In this document: positions 40,354 through 50,345 of the stretch, one piece after another
How positions within the stretch are numbered: the first letter of the stretch is position 1
How the letters are laid out: each line of letters begins with the position of its first letter
Source: Syntrophobacter sp. SbD2
Lineage (GTDB): Bacteria; Desulfobacterota; Binatia; UBA9968
Assembly: GCA_945889495.1 (NCBI GenBank)
Contig: CAMDBU010000005.1
Span: 1-64,000 of the forward strand
Direction of reading: 5' to 3'
Length of the DNA stretch: 64,000 nucleotides
Made by a program: the position numbers and the translations under genes
Notes under the pieces: model-generated
Seen by the model: the letters and a program-made list of their open reading frames with translations, nothing else
Told to the model about the DNA's origin: nothing
The model's database searches: none

Positions 40354-43300
40354 CTAATTCATCCGCACCGAGACGACCTTGGAGACGCCCGGTTCGGCCA
40401 TGGTGATGCCGTAGAGCATCTCTGCCGATTCCATGGTCTTCTTGTTGTGCGTGATCATGACGAACTGCGAGTGGCTGCTCATCTCGCGGATCATGTCGTT
40501 GAAGCGGTCGAGGTTGGCGTCGTCGAGCGGCGCGTCGACTTCGTCCAAGAAACAGAAGGGGCTCGGCTTGGTTAGAAAGATCGCGAACAGCAAGCTCACC
40601 GCGGTCAGCGCCTTCTCACCGCCGGAGAGCAGGGTGATCGACTGCAACTTCTTTCCCGGCGGCTGAACGATGATGTCGACGCCGGTTTCGAGAAAGTCGT
40701 TCTCATCGGTGAGCACCAGCTTGGCTTTGCCGCCGCGGAACAGGCGTGGGAAAATGATCTCGAACTTCTCGTTGATCGCTTCGAAACTCTCCTTGAAACG
40801 GAGCCGGCAGATGCGGTTCAATTTAACGATGGTCTGCTGCAGGTCGGCGATGGACTTTTCCAGATCTTCCTTTTGCTGGCTCATGAACTGGAAGCGGGTG
40901 GTGAGCTCTTCGTACTCGCCGATGGCGGCGAGGTTGACTTCGCCCATGCGCTCCAAGCGGCCGCGCAATTCTTCGATATCGAGCAGCAGTTGATCGCGCG
41001 ACGGTTGGTCGTCGCCGTCATTGGCGCTCAGGCTGAGCAAATCGGTGTCGTACTTCTCGCGCAGGTTGTCGGCCAGGTGCTGCAGGTGGAGGCGCTTTTC
41101 GGCCAGCGCCAATTGTATCCGGCCGCGCTCTTCCTGGCTGGCTTCACCCTGGGGGCGCAACTCTTTGATGGTCTCGCCGATCTCGGCCAACAGCATGGAG
41201 ATGGTCCGGTACTGTTGGCGGTCAGCTTGCAGCCGGTTTTCCAACTCCTGGAGTGCTTCCTTGGCGCCGCTGAGGGAGGCTTCGATCTGCGCCAAGGCCA
41301 AGGTGATGTCACCCCGTTGGCGTTGGCAGTCGGCGCCGCGGCTCTGCCAACTGGCGATCTCCTGGGCGGTGTCGGCTTGTTGCTTCAAACGGTTGGCCAG
41401 GTTGGCGTGGGTGTTCTCGCGCTTTTCGCCCAAGGCCGCGTTGCGGATGCGCGATTGGGTCACCGCCGCTTCGGCGCTCTCGACGGCGCCGCGCAGGTTG
41501 GCGAAGCTCGCCTGTTTTTCCGCCAGGGACACTTCGCCAGTGAGTTTTTGTCCGCTGCGCTCCTCGATCATTTCACGGTTGCGTTGCAGCTCGTCGCGGA
41601 GATTTTCCAGCGCCGCGCTGAGATCGCTTTGTTCCTGGCCGAGGGCGTCGAGGGTGCGGCTCAACCGTTCATGTTCCTGGCTGGCGGCGCGATTTTCATG
41701 TTCCAAGCGCACCCGGTCCAGTTCGAGGCGATGGATCTCGTTGCTCAATATAGTTTTGCGGGTTTCGGCCTGCTCCAACTGCGCTTTGAGTTTTTCGAAT
41801 TCGCTTTCCTCATCGGGAAGCTTCGCCGCCAAGTCGGCGAGCATGGTGCCCAACTCGCGAATGCGCCGGCGCTGGGTCAGCAGGTTGCCTTCCAGCGGCG
41901 TGGTGCTGCCGCCGGTGACCGTACCCATGGAGTCGATCACTTCGCCGTCCGGCGTAACGATGGTGCAGTAATAGCCGTTGCGGTTCCACAGCGCCAGGCC
42001 GGAGGTCAGGTTGGGCACCACGACGACATCCGAGAGCAAATACTCGGCGACTTCGCGATAGCCATCCTTGATCGAAACCATGTCGAGGAGCGGCGCGATC
42101 ACTTCGGCTTCGCTCACGGGCAGCGGCTTTTGCTGCGCGTGGCGCAGTTGCAGCGGGATGAAACTGCCGCGGCCGGAGGCCTGTTGCTTGAGGTATTCAA
42201 TTGACTCGACGCCTTCGTCGTGGCCCTTGACGATGACGTATTGGAGCCGGTCGCCCAACACCGCGGTTAGCGCTTTTTCGTACCGTTCCGGCGCTTCGAT
42301 CACTTCGGCGACCAAGCCATAGATGCCGTTGGGCGACACCGCCTGCTGCTTCTTGAGCATGATCGCGCGCACGCCCTCTTGATAGCCTTCGTAATTGCGC
42401 TGCAAGTCCTCTAGGGACAGCAGCCGCGAGCGGTTCTCTTGAATCTCGGACTTGAGGCCGTCGATGCGCCGCTGTTGCTCCTCGCGTGCCTGGCTCAAGG
42501 TCTGGATCGACGCGTTCACCATGGTCGATTCAAGGGAGCGCTCGCGCAGCTCGTCGACGCAGCCGTTGAGCGCCAGTCCGGTTTCCTCGCGCCGCTCGGT
42601 GCATGCGCTCAAAGCCTGCGCCGCCTGAGCCGATTCGGTTTGGCAGCGGCCGAGCTCGTTGGCGATTTCGCTCTGGCGCTTGTCCTTGGCCATGCTGTCG
42701 TTTTTCAAATAGGCGATCTGGTTGGCGGCGTCGATGAGCGCGCTTTTCTCGCGCTCGATGTCCTCTTGCAGTTTGCGGATCTGTTGTTGGAGGCCGCCCA
42801 GTTCGGTTTCGCGCTCGCGCAGAAAAGTTTCTTCGAACAAGGACAGCTGAATGAAACTGTCCTTGGCTTTGCTCAGCTCTTCGATTTCCTGGACCAGGGT
42901 TTTTAATCGTTCGCCGACCGTGGAGAGGGCGATCTTGGCTTCGTTTTCGGTTTGTTCAAGCTGTTCGAGATCGCGCCGGAAAAATTCGCACTTCTGCTCA
43001 TCGGTCTGGATCTGCGTGCGCCGTTGGAAAACCGTTTCCTGTTGGGCGCCGATCGCCTTGTCGGCTTCCATGAGCGATAACCGCACCGATTCGTTTTCGG
43101 CTTCCTTACCATGGAGCATGGCCAGGTGTTCGGCCAAGCGGTCTTCGACCTGGGTCAGCTGGCTCTCTTGTTGGGCGATCTCACTCTGCAGGGCGTCGCG
43201 TTGGATCGCCGTGAAAGCGAAATCCTTTTCGCGCAGCTCAGCTCTGAGGGCACGGTAGCGTTCGGCCTTTTTCGCCTGCAACTCCATGGTGCGAATCTGG

Positions 43301-43908
43301 CGCTCGATCTCGCGCACGATGTCACTGACGCGCAAGAGATTTTGCTGGGTGCGTTCGAGTTTTTTCTCGGCCACCAGCTTGCGGCTCTTGTACATGCTTG
43401 TGCCGGCCGCTTCTTCGATCAAGCCGCGCCGCTCTTCCGGTTTGGAGTTGACCAGCTCGTCGACCTTGCCTTGCTCGACAATGGAGTATGCCTTGCTGCC
43501 GACGCCGCTACCTAGGAACAGTTCGATGACATCCTTTAGCCGGCAGATGGTTTTGTTGATGGCGTACTCGGATTCGCCGGAACGGAACAAACGGCGGGTG
43601 ACCATGATCTCAGCCAAGTTGCTGTATTCGGCCGGACTGCGACCATCTTCATTATCGAAGGTGATCGATACCTCGGCCATGCCGGTGGGGGGTAGAGTTT
43701 CGCTGCCGGCGAAGACCACGTCTTCCATTTGATGGCCACGCAAATGGCGCGCGCTCTGCTCGCCCATGGCCCAGCGCAGGGCGTCGACGATGTTGGACTT
43801 ACCGCAGCCGTTCGGGCCGACGACCGCCGTGACGCCCGGGTTGAACTCCACGGCCGTCTTCTCAGCGAAGGACTTAAAACCAACCATTTCAAGGCGTTTA
43901 AGGCGCAT
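40354..43908 (-). CDS. smc: Chromosome segregation ATPase SMC
   Basis: A 1184-aa SMC protein. It has N-terminal Walker [16 protein letters not shown], two long coiled coils, a hinge at about 520-665 ([18 protein letters not shown] ... [11 protein letters not shown]), and the C-terminal signature [18 protein letters not shown] plus Walker [14 protein letters not shown]. It organises and separates chromosomes with ScpAB, not encoded here. Many long frames on the opposite strand are only shadows of its GC-rich coiled coils. Confidence 0.98.
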   Translation of the reverse strand: MRLKRLEMVGFKSFAEKTAVEFNPGVTAVVGPNGCGKSNIVDALRWAMGEQSARHLRGHQMEDVVFAGSETLPPTGMAEVSITFDNEDGRSPAEYSNLAEIMVTRRLFRSGESEYAINKTICRLKDVIELFLGSGVGSKAYSIVEQGKVDELVNSKPEERRGLIEEAAGTSMYKSRKLVAEKKLERTQQNLLRVSDIVREIERQIRTMELQAKKAERYRALRAELREKDFAFTAIQRDALQSEIAQQESQLTQVEDRLAEHLAMLHGKEAENESVRLSLMEADKAIGAQQETVFQRRTQIQTDEQKCEFFRRDLEQLEQTENEAKIALSTVGERLKTLVQEIEELSKAKDSFIQLSLFEETFLRERETELGGLQQQIRKLQEDIEREKSALIDAANQIAYLKNDSMAKDKRQSEIANELGRCQTESAQAAQALSACTERREETGLALNGCVDELRERSLESTMVNASIQTLSQAREEQQRRIDGLKSEIQENRSRLLSLEDLQRNYEGYQEGVRAIMLKKQQAVSPNGIYGLVAEVIEAPERYEKALTAVLGDRLQYVIVKGHDEGVESIEYLKQQASGRGSFIPLQLRHAQQKPLPVSEAEVIAPLLDMVSIKDGYREVAEYLLSDVVVVPNLTSGLALWNRNGYYCTIVTPDGEVIDSMGTVTGGSTTPLEGNLLTQRRRIRELGTMLADLAAKLPDEESEFEKLKAQLEQAETRKTILSNEIHRLELDRVRLEHENRAASQEHERLSRTLDALGQEQSDLSAALENLRDELQRNREMIEERSGQKLTGEVSLAEKQASFANLRGAVESAEAAVTQSRIRNAALGEKRENTHANLANRLKQQADTAQEIASWQSRGADCQRQRGDITLALAQIEASLSGAKEALQELENRLQADRQQYRTISMLLAEIGETIKELRPQGEASQEERGRIQLALAEKRLHLQHLADNLREKYDTDLLSLSANDGDDQPSRDQLLLDIEELRGRLERMGEVNLAAIGEYEELTTRFQFMSQQKEDLEKSIADLQQTIVKLNRICRLRFKESFEAINEKFEIIFPRLFRGGKAKLVLTDENDFLETGVDIIVQPPGKKLQSITLLSGGEKALTAVSLLFAIFLTKPSPFCFLDEVDAPLDDANLDRFNDMIREMSSHSQFVMITHNKKTMESAEMLYGITMAEPGVSKVVSVRMN

Positions 43909-44123
43909 AGCTCGTTCTAGTTTAGGTAACTATTTGGCAGATGCGGGAAGCCAAATCTGTCGCTACTATTTCATAGCCGATGGGGGGTGTCAAGAATAAA
44001 TTACAAGATACGGTGTGGGGTGTTGATAAGTCACCACTATATGTTGAATCTACGCGTTCTCTGGCTGGCTTAACGAAGCCAGCTGTGGGTAACTGTCGGC
44101 TTCGACTTCTCGGTTCGGGGGGC
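43909..44123. other. Spacer between smc and the HNH gene with a small hairpin
   Basis: No gene is seen. A perfect 8-bp hairpin GCTGGCTT-AACG-AAGCCAGC (44064-44083) lies 3' of the HNH gene but has no T-tract, so intrinsic termination is doubtful. A single TGTGGGTAA at 44084 resembles a DnaA box only weakly. Confidence 0.35.
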
Positions 44124-44756
44124 TTATTGTTCGAGAAGCTCGGTATTCCAGTAGGATGCGTCGACGGTGTTAAGGAATGGCGTCCATTCCTTGTAGCGCG
44201 ACAGGCTAAAGGTCTGCTGCATGAACGGTGTCCACTGCGGCCGCACCGGGGTGCGCGCCAAGAGCATGCCGGCCTGTTGTGGTGTCCGGCCGCCCTTACG
44301 CCGGTTACATTCATGGCAGGAGCAGACGACGTTTTCCCAAGTGGAGACGCCGCCCTGGGAGCGCGGTATCACATGATCGAGATTGAGCTCCTGGCGCGGC
44401 AGCCGGCGGTGGCAGTACTGGCAGGTGAGTTTGTCGCGGGCGTAAATATTGAAGCGGCTAAACCGCACCTGGCGCTTGGGCACGCGGTCGTAGGCCACCA
44501 GTAAAATGACTCGTGGTACACGAATTACCCGGTTGACCATGCCTATAGTTTCGTCATGGGCCGAGATCGATAGATCGCTCCAGCTGTCGAAGTCGAAGGT
44601 TTGATATTGCTCGTTGACCGCTTTGGCGATGCCTTGGTAGAGCAGCACGAAGGCGCGCTTTACCGAGGTCACATGAATCGGCATGTAGGACCGATTGAGA
44701 ATCAGGACCTTGGTGTGGAGGATCGAAAAACCTGGCGCGGTGGCTGATTGAATCAT
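44124..44756 (-). CDS. HNH endonuclease family protein
   Basis: A 210-aa protein. The N-terminal 100 aa (VLILNRSYMPIHVTSVKRAF) is the domain that precedes HNH in a widespread chromosomal family, and the HNH nuclease reads CQYCHRRLP ... LNLDHVIPRSQGG ... CHECNRRKGGR with two CxxC zinc sites. It is not part of a visible restriction or mobile system. Its biological role is not established. Confidence 0.88.
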   Translation of the reverse strand: MIQSATAPGFSILHTKVLILNRSYMPIHVTSVKRAFVLLYQGIAKAVNEQYQTFDFDSWSDLSISAHDETIGMVNRVIRVPRVILLVAYDRVPKRQVRFSRFNIYARDKLTCQYCHRRLPRQELNLDHVIPRSQGGVSTWENVVCSCHECNRRKGGRTPQQAGMLLARTPVRPQWTPFMQQTFSLSRYKEWTPFLNTVDASYWNTELLEQ

Positions 44757-44809
44757 GGTCAGCTTTCGTCACACAGAATGATGCCGATCGGGTCGCCGGT
44801 ACTTTTTTG

Positions 44810-44838
44810 AAGGTACCGGGCTGCCGCGCCATTGTCAA
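44810..44838 (-). promoter_or_regulatory. Predicted promoter for the HNH gene
   Basis: On the minus strand a perfect TTGACA (44833-44838) and TACCTT (44810-44815) are 17 nt apart, about 55 bp before the ATG. The -10 element is weak (3 of 6). The rest of 44757-45008 is a divergent spacer upstream of rng without another clear feature. Confidence 0.4.
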
Positions 44839-45008
44839 TTTGACCTGGCGTCAGCACGGCGCTCCATCTTGATCTCACCGGTGATTTCTTTTATAACTTA
44901 GCTCAACTACTTGCTCTTTTGCTATCCGTCGGTTGCGCAACTTTACGCGTGGCCCGCCCCGAAGCGAACCCACCGGCAGCGTCAGAAGTTTAGTGTCAGC
45001 GCAAAAAT

Positions 45009-46523
45009 ATGAAACAAGAAATCATCATCAATTCCACACCTCAGGAAAGCCGCATCGCGATCATGGAAGATGGCCTGTTGGCCGAGTTTTTCGTCGAACG
45101 CAAAGAAGAAATGGGCGTCGCCGGCAATATTTACAAAGGTAAAGTCGCCCGGGTGCTGCCCGGCATGCAAGCGGCGTTTGTCGAGATCGGCATGGACAAG
45201 GCGGGCTTTCTCCAAGCCTCGGATTTCTCCGCCCTGGACGACGTTCACCTGATCAGCCCGTCCGGCGACGATGTCGAGTTCGAAGACGGGCCGCCGCCCA
45301 CGCCCAATCCATCGCGCCACCTGCCGCTGGAAAAACAGCTGTCGCGCGGCGAAGAGGTGCTGGTGCAAGTTGCCAAAGACCCGCTGGGCACCAAGGGCGC
45401 GCGGGTGACCTCGCACATCTCGCTGCCGGGCCGCTACATGGTCTTCATGCCGGGCAACAAGCATATCGGTATCTCGCGGCGCATCGAGAGCGACGAGGAG
45501 CGTAAGCGGCTCAAGGAGATCGCCCAGTCGCTCGGCACCGAAGAGGGCGGCTTCATTTTGCGCACCGCCTGTGAAGGCTTGAGCAAGCGCGAGATTCAGC
45601 GCGACCTGGGCTTCTTGCAAAAGCTTTGGAAGAGCATTCAGAAAAAAGCCGAAGAGGCGCCGTCGCCGTCCTTGATCCATCAGGATCTCGATCTCATCGC
45701 TAGGGCGATTCGCGATTTTTTCACCACCGACACCGAGCAGGTGTTGATCGACTCGCCAAAAGACCACCGGCGCATCGTCGATTTCGTGCGCCACTTCATG
45801 CCGCGCTTGAAGTCGAAGATCAATCTTTACGGCGAGAAGGAACCGCTGTTCGAGCAGTTGGGCATCGAGGAGAAACTCACCAAGGCGCTCGACCCGCGCG
45901 CCTGGCTGCGCTCGGGCGGCTACATCATCATCGAGCGCACCGAGGCGCTGACCGCCGTCGACGTCAACACCGGCCGCTTCGTCGGCAAGCGCAATCAGGA
46001 AGAGACGATTATTAAAACCAACCTCGAAGCGGCCCAGGAAGTTTGCCGGCAACTACGGCTGCGCAACGCCGGCGGCCTGATCATCATCGATTTTATCGAC
46101 ATGGAGAAAGAGGCCAACCGCAAGAAGGTCTACGATACGCTCAAGGAAGCGCTGAAAAAAGATAAGGCGCGCACCAATATTTTAAAAATCTCCGAGTTGG
46201 GCTTGGTCGAGATGACCCGCCAGCGCACCCGCGAGAGTTTGGAAAACCAACTGCTGCGCTCCTGCCCGCACTGCGACGGGCGCGGCCGGATCAAATCGCC
46301 GGTGACGGTGGCCTACGATGTGCTGCGTGCCATCAAACGCCATCACGCCGACATGAACAACGGCCGCAACATCGTCGTGCGTTTGCACCCCGATGTCGCC
46401 AACTTTCTCTACGATGAGAAAAACAACAGCCTGGAAAATCTAGAGGAAGAGATCAATCACCGCATCATCATCAAGGCCAGCCAAGAGCTGCACCAGGAGA
46501 AGTATGAGATCTCAGAATCTTAA
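45009..46523 (+). CDS. rng: Ribonuclease E/G family protein (RNase G)
   Basis: A 504-aa RNase G-type endoribonuclease. The S1-like domain (residues about 35-130) carries an insertion (DDVEFEDGPPPTPNPSRHLP). The catalytic part has LTAVDVNTGRFVG and IIDFIDMEKEANR with metal-binding Asp residues and the zinc-link CPHCDGRG. It processes rRNA and starts mRNA decay. No clear Shine-Dalgarno precedes ATG. Confidence 0.95.
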   Translation: MKQEIIINSTPQESRIAIMEDGLLAEFFVERKEEMGVAGNIYKGKVARVLPGMQAAFVEIGMDKAGFLQASDFSALDDVHLISPSGDDVEFEDGPPPTPNPSRHLPLEKQLSRGEEVLVQVAKDPLGTKGARVTSHISLPGRYMVFMPGNKHIGISRRIESDEERKRLKEIAQSLGTEEGGFILRTACEGLSKREIQRDLGFLQKLWKSIQKKAEEAPSPSLIHQDLDLIARAIRDFFTTDTEQVLIDSPKDHRRIVDFVRHFMPRLKSKINLYGEKEPLFEQLGIEEKLTKALDPRAWLRSGGYIIIERTEALTAVDVNTGRFVGKRNQEETIIKTNLEAAQEVCRQLRLRNAGGLIIIDFIDMEKEANRKKVYDTLKEALKKDKARTNILKISELGLVEMTRQRTRESLENQLLRSCPHCDGRGRIKSPVTVAYDVLRAIKRHHADMNNGRNIVVRLHPDVANFLYDEKNNSLENLEEEINHRIIIKASQELHQEKYEISES

Positions 46524-46535
46524 GACTCGGATGAT

Positions 46536-46564
46536 TTAACCACAAAGAGCACAAAGGGCACAAA
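46536..46564. repeat. CACAAAG-type dispersed repeat
   Basis: 29 bases identical to 11425-11453. It lies just after the rng stop and before the palindromic terminator. Confidence 0.85.
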
Positions 46565-46579
46565 AAATCGGAATCGTCG

Positions 46580-46614
46580 GGGCGGGTTTCAAACCCGCCC
46601 TTTTAGTTTTTTGG
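46580..46614. terminator. Terminator between rng and the nitroreductase gene
   Basis: A palindrome with arms GGGCGGGTTT / AAACCCGCCC and a single central base is followed on the plus strand by TTTTAGTTTTTT, giving a Rho-independent terminator for rng. The same palindrome occurs at 2786-2806 without the T-tract. The tail overlaps the end of the convergent nitroreductase gene. Confidence 0.85.
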
Positions 46615-47250
46615 CCAGGCATGGATGTCGCCGTCCTTGCGCAGTTTCTTTTTGTCGTAAACTTCGTAGTGGGTAAACGCGCTGATCGGCCGGCGCGGTT
46701 TGGCTTTGGGCCAGCTGCGGGCGTGGCCGATGGGCATGACCCAGAGTAGGCGCAGCTCGTTTGGTACTTTGAACATCTTTCTCAGCTCCGGTTCAACTTC
46801 TTCGCGCACCGATACCCATACCGTGCCCAAGTTCATACTGGCGGCGGCGAGCATGGCCTGCTGGACGGCGTTGGCGATGCTCGCTTGAAAAAGTTTCTCC
46901 CGGTCGGCGGGCTGGCGGGTGGTTAGGTAAACTTGCTTGCTGCGCGCCTCGCCGCAGACTAGCACCAGCACGCTGACATCGCCGACGTAGTCTTTTTTCA
47001 ATCCTTTGTAGTGCACCGGGTCTTCTTTTTTGCGGTCGCGCCATTCTTGAGAATAGATCTCGCGCACCTGCTTCATCTTTTTGCGGTCTCGGGTGACGAC
47101 GAACTCCCAGGGCTGAGTGTTGGCGCCGGACGGGGCCCAGCGCGCCGCTTCCAAAATCATTTCCAGCTGGCCGTCAGTAACTTTGCCGCTCTTGTAGACG
47201 CGCACACTGCGCCGGTGGCGAATGATGTCTAAGAGATTTTCCGTATCCAA
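46603..47250 (-). CDS. Nitroreductase family protein
   Basis: A 215-aa FMN-dependent oxidoreductase of the nitroreductase fold. RHRRSVRVYKSGKVTDGQLE and AARWAPSGANTQPWEFVV form the FMN site; a middle segment covers ANAVQQAMLAAASMNLGTVW. It starts with TTG at 47250 (GGAG 5 nt upstream), 25 nt after the ABC permease gene in the same direction. The natural substrate is unknown. Confidence 0.9.
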   Translation of the reverse strand: MDTENLLDIIRHRRSVRVYKSGKVTDGQLEMILEAARWAPSGANTQPWEFVVTRDRKKMKQVREIYSQEWRDRKKEDPVHYKGLKKDYVGDVSVLVLVCGEARSKQVYLTTRQPADREKLFQASIANAVQQAMLAAASMNLGTVWVSVREEVEPELRKMFKVPNELRLLWVMPIGHARSWPKAKPRRPISAFTHYEVYDKKKLRKDGDIHAWPKN

Positions 47251-47275
47251 GGTCGCTCCATTTCACGGCGTAGAA

Positions 47276-49009
47276 TTAGTTGACAGAAACCTGGCTGCGC
47301 CGGCCGAACCACCAGGCGACAAAAATCAGCGGCGCCAGCACCAGGGTCATGAGCAATGTGACGGCGGAGGCCTTGTTGATGCTACCGCTGAACCAGTAGC
47401 TCCAGATCACCGCCGGCAGGGTGATGTTGTCGTGCACGGCCAAGAAAACCGCGGCGGTGAGTTCACGGTAGACCAGGAGCGCCGTCCAGATCCAGACTGA
47501 AAAGAGCGTGGGCCGAATCAGCGGAAACAGTATCCGCCAGGCGGTGCGGGCGGTGGACAGGCCGGAGACGAAGGCGGCTTCTTCGAGCTCGCGGTGGATT
47601 TGCAACAGCGAGCCGTTGAGCGCCCGGGTGGCGAACGCCAGGCGCGCCACGGTGTAGACAATGGCGATGATCCACACTGAACCGTAGAGCGGAATGCTTG
47701 TGCCGATGACGAACAGCGCCAGCAACAAAGCGCCGATGGCAAGGATGACTTCGGGCAACGCTTGCGGCAGGAACGCCGCGAATTCCAGCAAATAGCGCAG
47801 CCGGCTGCGCGAGCGCACGATCAGCCAGGAGAGCGCGAAGGCGAGCAGCAGGACCGCCAGCGGCACTACCGCCACCAGGATGGCGGTGTTTTTCAGACCG
47901 CGCAGCACCAACTCCCAGTCCATCGAGTAGAAATGGGTGAGCGAAAGATGCTTGAACGCCTCCATGGACGGCGGCACGAAATAGGGCGTGGTGGCGGCGT
48001 AGGCGATCAGTAACAGCGGCAGCAGCTTCGAGAACAGCGCGTAGAGTAAGATGAAAGCCCAGGCAGCGAGCGACCAATGGCCGAGCGGGATTAAGGTCGG
48101 TTTGTAGCCCTTGCCGGTGACTACTTCGAAGCGGTGGCCTTGGCGCAGCACCTGGCTGTACCACAGCGTCAGCAGGCCGGCGACGACGATCATTAGGGCG
48201 CCGACCACGCCGGTGATGCCGTACTCTGGCAGGCCGGCGCCCTGGGGATGAACTTTGAGATAGATAAACGTGCTGAGCAGATAGACGCGGTTGCCCAGGC
48301 CCAAGATCGCCGGAATATCGAAAGTGGCGATGCCGATGGTGAAAATGTAAATCACCGCCGCCAGGATGCCCGGCCAGGCGAGCGGCAGGGTGATGCGCCG
48401 GATGATTTTCGCGAAGCCCATGCCATGGACCCGCGCCGCTTCTTCCAAGGACGGATTCATGGCGCGAAACATTTGCGAAGTCAGGATGAATGCCAGGGCG
48501 GCCAGGCTTAGCCCCTGGACGAAGCCCATGCCAATGGGCGTGGCGATGTTGATCGGTCCTTGGTCGAGGTTGAAGAGATCGACTAGCCAGCGATTCAAAA
48601 AACCGATGCGCGGATGGGCGATCAGCGTCCAACCCATGGCGGTGTAGATTCCCGGAATCAATAAACCGAGTGTCATGATCGCGTAGAGCAGCGTCTTACC
48701 CGGCAAAGTCGTCCGTTCCACTAGCCAGGCGACGGGCAAGCCGAATAGCAGAGCGACCATGGTCGCGGTGATCGTGAAGATCAAAGTGTTGACCGCCACG
48801 CCGACGATAAACGGATCGGCGAACACCTCGTAGTAATTGGCCAGCGTGTAGATCGCGCTGGGCGTGCCGAGGGCGCCCTTTTGCACGCTGACCCAGAACA
48901 TGGCGATGACGAGCACGAAGATGACCGCCATCGGCAGGGCGGCAAGCGACAGCAGCGCCGACGAGGTTTGCGTGCCGGCGAGAATGCTTCGTAGGCGAGA
49001 GGAGGTCAT
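47276..49009 (-). CDS. ABC transporter permease with two fused TM domains
   Basis: A 577-aa membrane protein with two BPD_transp_1 units, as in FbpB/ThiP-type importers. The two EAA loops are EEAARVHGMGFAKIIRRI (about residue 190) and EEAAFVSGLSTARTAWRI (about 485), which contact the ATPase. Twelve or so helices are likely. Together with the genes at 49259-51419 it forms a complete importer of the iron/thiamine/polyamine class. Confidence 0.92.
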   Translation of the reverse strand: MTSSRLRSILAGTQTSSALLSLAALPMAVIFVLVIAMFWVSVQKGALGTPSAIYTLANYYEVFADPFIVGVAVNTLIFTITATMVALLFGLPVAWLVERTTLPGKTLLYAIMTLGLLIPGIYTAMGWTLIAHPRIGFLNRWLVDLFNLDQGPINIATPIGMGFVQGLSLAALAFILTSQMFRAMNPSLEEAARVHGMGFAKIIRRITLPLAWPGILAAVIYIFTIGIATFDIPAILGLGNRVYLLSTFIYLKVHPQGAGLPEYGITGVVGALMIVVAGLLTLWYSQVLRQGHRFEVVTGKGYKPTLIPLGHWSLAAWAFILLYALFSKLLPLLLIAYAATTPYFVPPSMEAFKHLSLTHFYSMDWELVLRGLKNTAILVAVVPLAVLLLAFALSWLIVRSRSRLRYLLEFAAFLPQALPEVILAIGALLLALFVIGTSIPLYGSVWIIAIVYTVARLAFATRALNGSLLQIHRELEEAAFVSGLSTARTAWRILFPLIRPTLFSVWIWTALLVYRELTAAVFLAVHDNITLPAVIWSYWFSGSINKASAVTLLMTLVLAPLIFVAWWFGRRSQVSVN

Positions 49010-49258
49010 AAAGATTCAAATGATTGAGTCATGGAGTGTTGGAGTTATGGGTCGGAGGGGATGAGCCCAACATTCCAATAATCCATCACTCCATTCTTCT
49101 GATTCTGCTGAAAAACCCTCTTGCATTTGATATTCGCGTTAGAAGACGCTCGGTCGCTTCTGAGTAACTCCGCGTAATAAAAAAGTTTCTTTCACCGGAT
49201 CAATTTCACCGCGTCTGAATTTGAAATTTGCAATGAGGTTTTTCAGCAGAATCTCTTC
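49010..49258. repeat. Spacer with an inverted repeat inside the ABC operon
   Basis: The stretch 49031-49092 has partial inverted arms (GGAGTGTTGGAGTTATGGG and CCAATAATCCATCACTCC). No gene is seen in these 249 bp, which is unusually long for the interior of an operon; the permease could have its own promoter. Confidence 0.5.
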
Positions 49259-50329
49259 TTACTTCTGCCGCAGGATGCCTTCGAGCTCTTTCTGGATCGC
49301 GGTGTAGTCTTTGAATGACGCCAGCCATGCCGGCGAGTTGATGATGATCTTGCCCTTGGCGGCGCGCACGATGTCGAGCTCGCGCTTGGTCTGGGAGCCG
49401 GGGAACAGGTGCAAGTCCAGGCCGTCGATGCGCCAGAGCAGCTCCTGGCCTTCGGCGCTCATGAGATAGTGAATCATCAGCGCGCCGGCGTTGGGCGAGC
49501 GCGAGTTTTTCGGCACCGCGGCGTAGCGCATATGCAGCACGGTGCCTTCTTCCATGACCGTGTGGCCCACCGGCGCGCCGGTGCGCTTGGCGACATTCAC
49601 GTCGTTGCCGCCGCAGGTAAACGCCAGCATGATGAATTCACCGCTGGTGATGCGCTCGACCTCGCCGCAGCGCATCAGTCCGGCGATCTGTTTGGACAGC
49701 TTGCGGGTGAAGTCGACCATTTTCTCCCGGCCGAGAAAATCCGGCGTGGCGAACTCGCGCATGCCGGCGGCGTAGGGGGTGGAAGCGATCTTGCCTTTCC
49801 ACTTGGGGTTGAGCACGTCGTCGATGCGCTTGGGGATATCGTTGCCCTTGACCGCGTTGGTGTTGTACTGCACGCCGACCACCGCGGTGGCGACCGCCAC
49901 ATGGGTGCCGTCGGCGGCGATCGGGTTGAACTTGCCCTCGCTCGCCGGCTTGTCCTGGATGAATTGATTATAAGTCATTTGCTTGAGCGCCTTGCCGTTC
50001 AAGCCATCGAGCATCGCCTGGGCGTTGCCGAGATACACATCGGTGCTCGCCGGTTGCCCGGCGGCACCCTCTTGAATGATCCGCAGCATCAACGCCTGCA
50101 TATCGGGGCCCGGCGTGTACTGGCCCTTCAAGTCGAGCTTATATTTTTTGTTCATGTTGGCGACGATTTCCTTGAATCCCTCGCTGCCGCCGAAACTTGC
50201 CTGGCCCCATTGGCCGCGCAGGGTGCCTTCCTTGCGCGCGCCTTCGATGAGCTCGTTGAGCGTGGTGGCGCCGAGTTGGTCGGCGCTGGCTAGCAGTGCC
50301 AGTAAAACTACCGTGAGTCGGACGATCAT
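49259..50329 (-). CDS. ABC substrate-binding protein of the complete importer
   Basis: A 356-aa exported protein with a signal peptide (VRLTVVLLALLASADQLGA) and a type II periplasmic-binding fold, SBP_bac_6-like (VYLGNAQAMLDGLNGKAL, IDDVLNPKWKGKIASTPYA). AGGAGG stands 5 nt before ATG. It lies 16 nt after the ATPase gene. The ligand may be Fe3+, a polyamine or a carboxylate. Confidence 0.9.
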   Translation of the reverse strand: MIVRLTVVLLALLASADQLGATTLNELIEGARKEGTLRGQWGQASFGGSEGFKEIVANMNKKYKLDLKGQYTPGPDMQALMLRIIQEGAAGQPASTDVYLGNAQAMLDGLNGKALKQMTYNQFIQDKPASEGKFNPIAADGTHVAVATAVVGVQYNTNAVKGNDIPKRIDDVLNPKWKGKIASTPYAAGMREFATPDFLGREKMVDFTRKLSKQIAGLMRCGEVERITSGEFIMLAFTCGGNDVNVAKRTGAPVGHTVMEEGTVLHMRYAAVPKNSRSPNAGALMIHYLMSAEGQELLWRIDGLDLHLFPGSQTKRELDIVRAAKGKIIINSPAWLASFKDYTAIQKELEGILRQK

Positions 50330-50345
50330 AGGAACCTCCTGAGAA

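Noticed and set aside
40354-43908. Several long open frames opposite smc, up to over 400 codons
   Set aside because: They are shadows of the GC-rich coiled-coil gene, with repetitive composition and no recognisable domain; smc itself is certain.
44084-44092. TGTGGGTAA as a second DnaA-box site
   Set aside because: A lone one-mismatch match is expected by chance at this scale; there is no cluster.
44124-44756. HNH gene as part of a restriction or defence system
   Set aside because: It belongs to a widespread chromosomal family, with no methyltransferase or other defence gene nearby.
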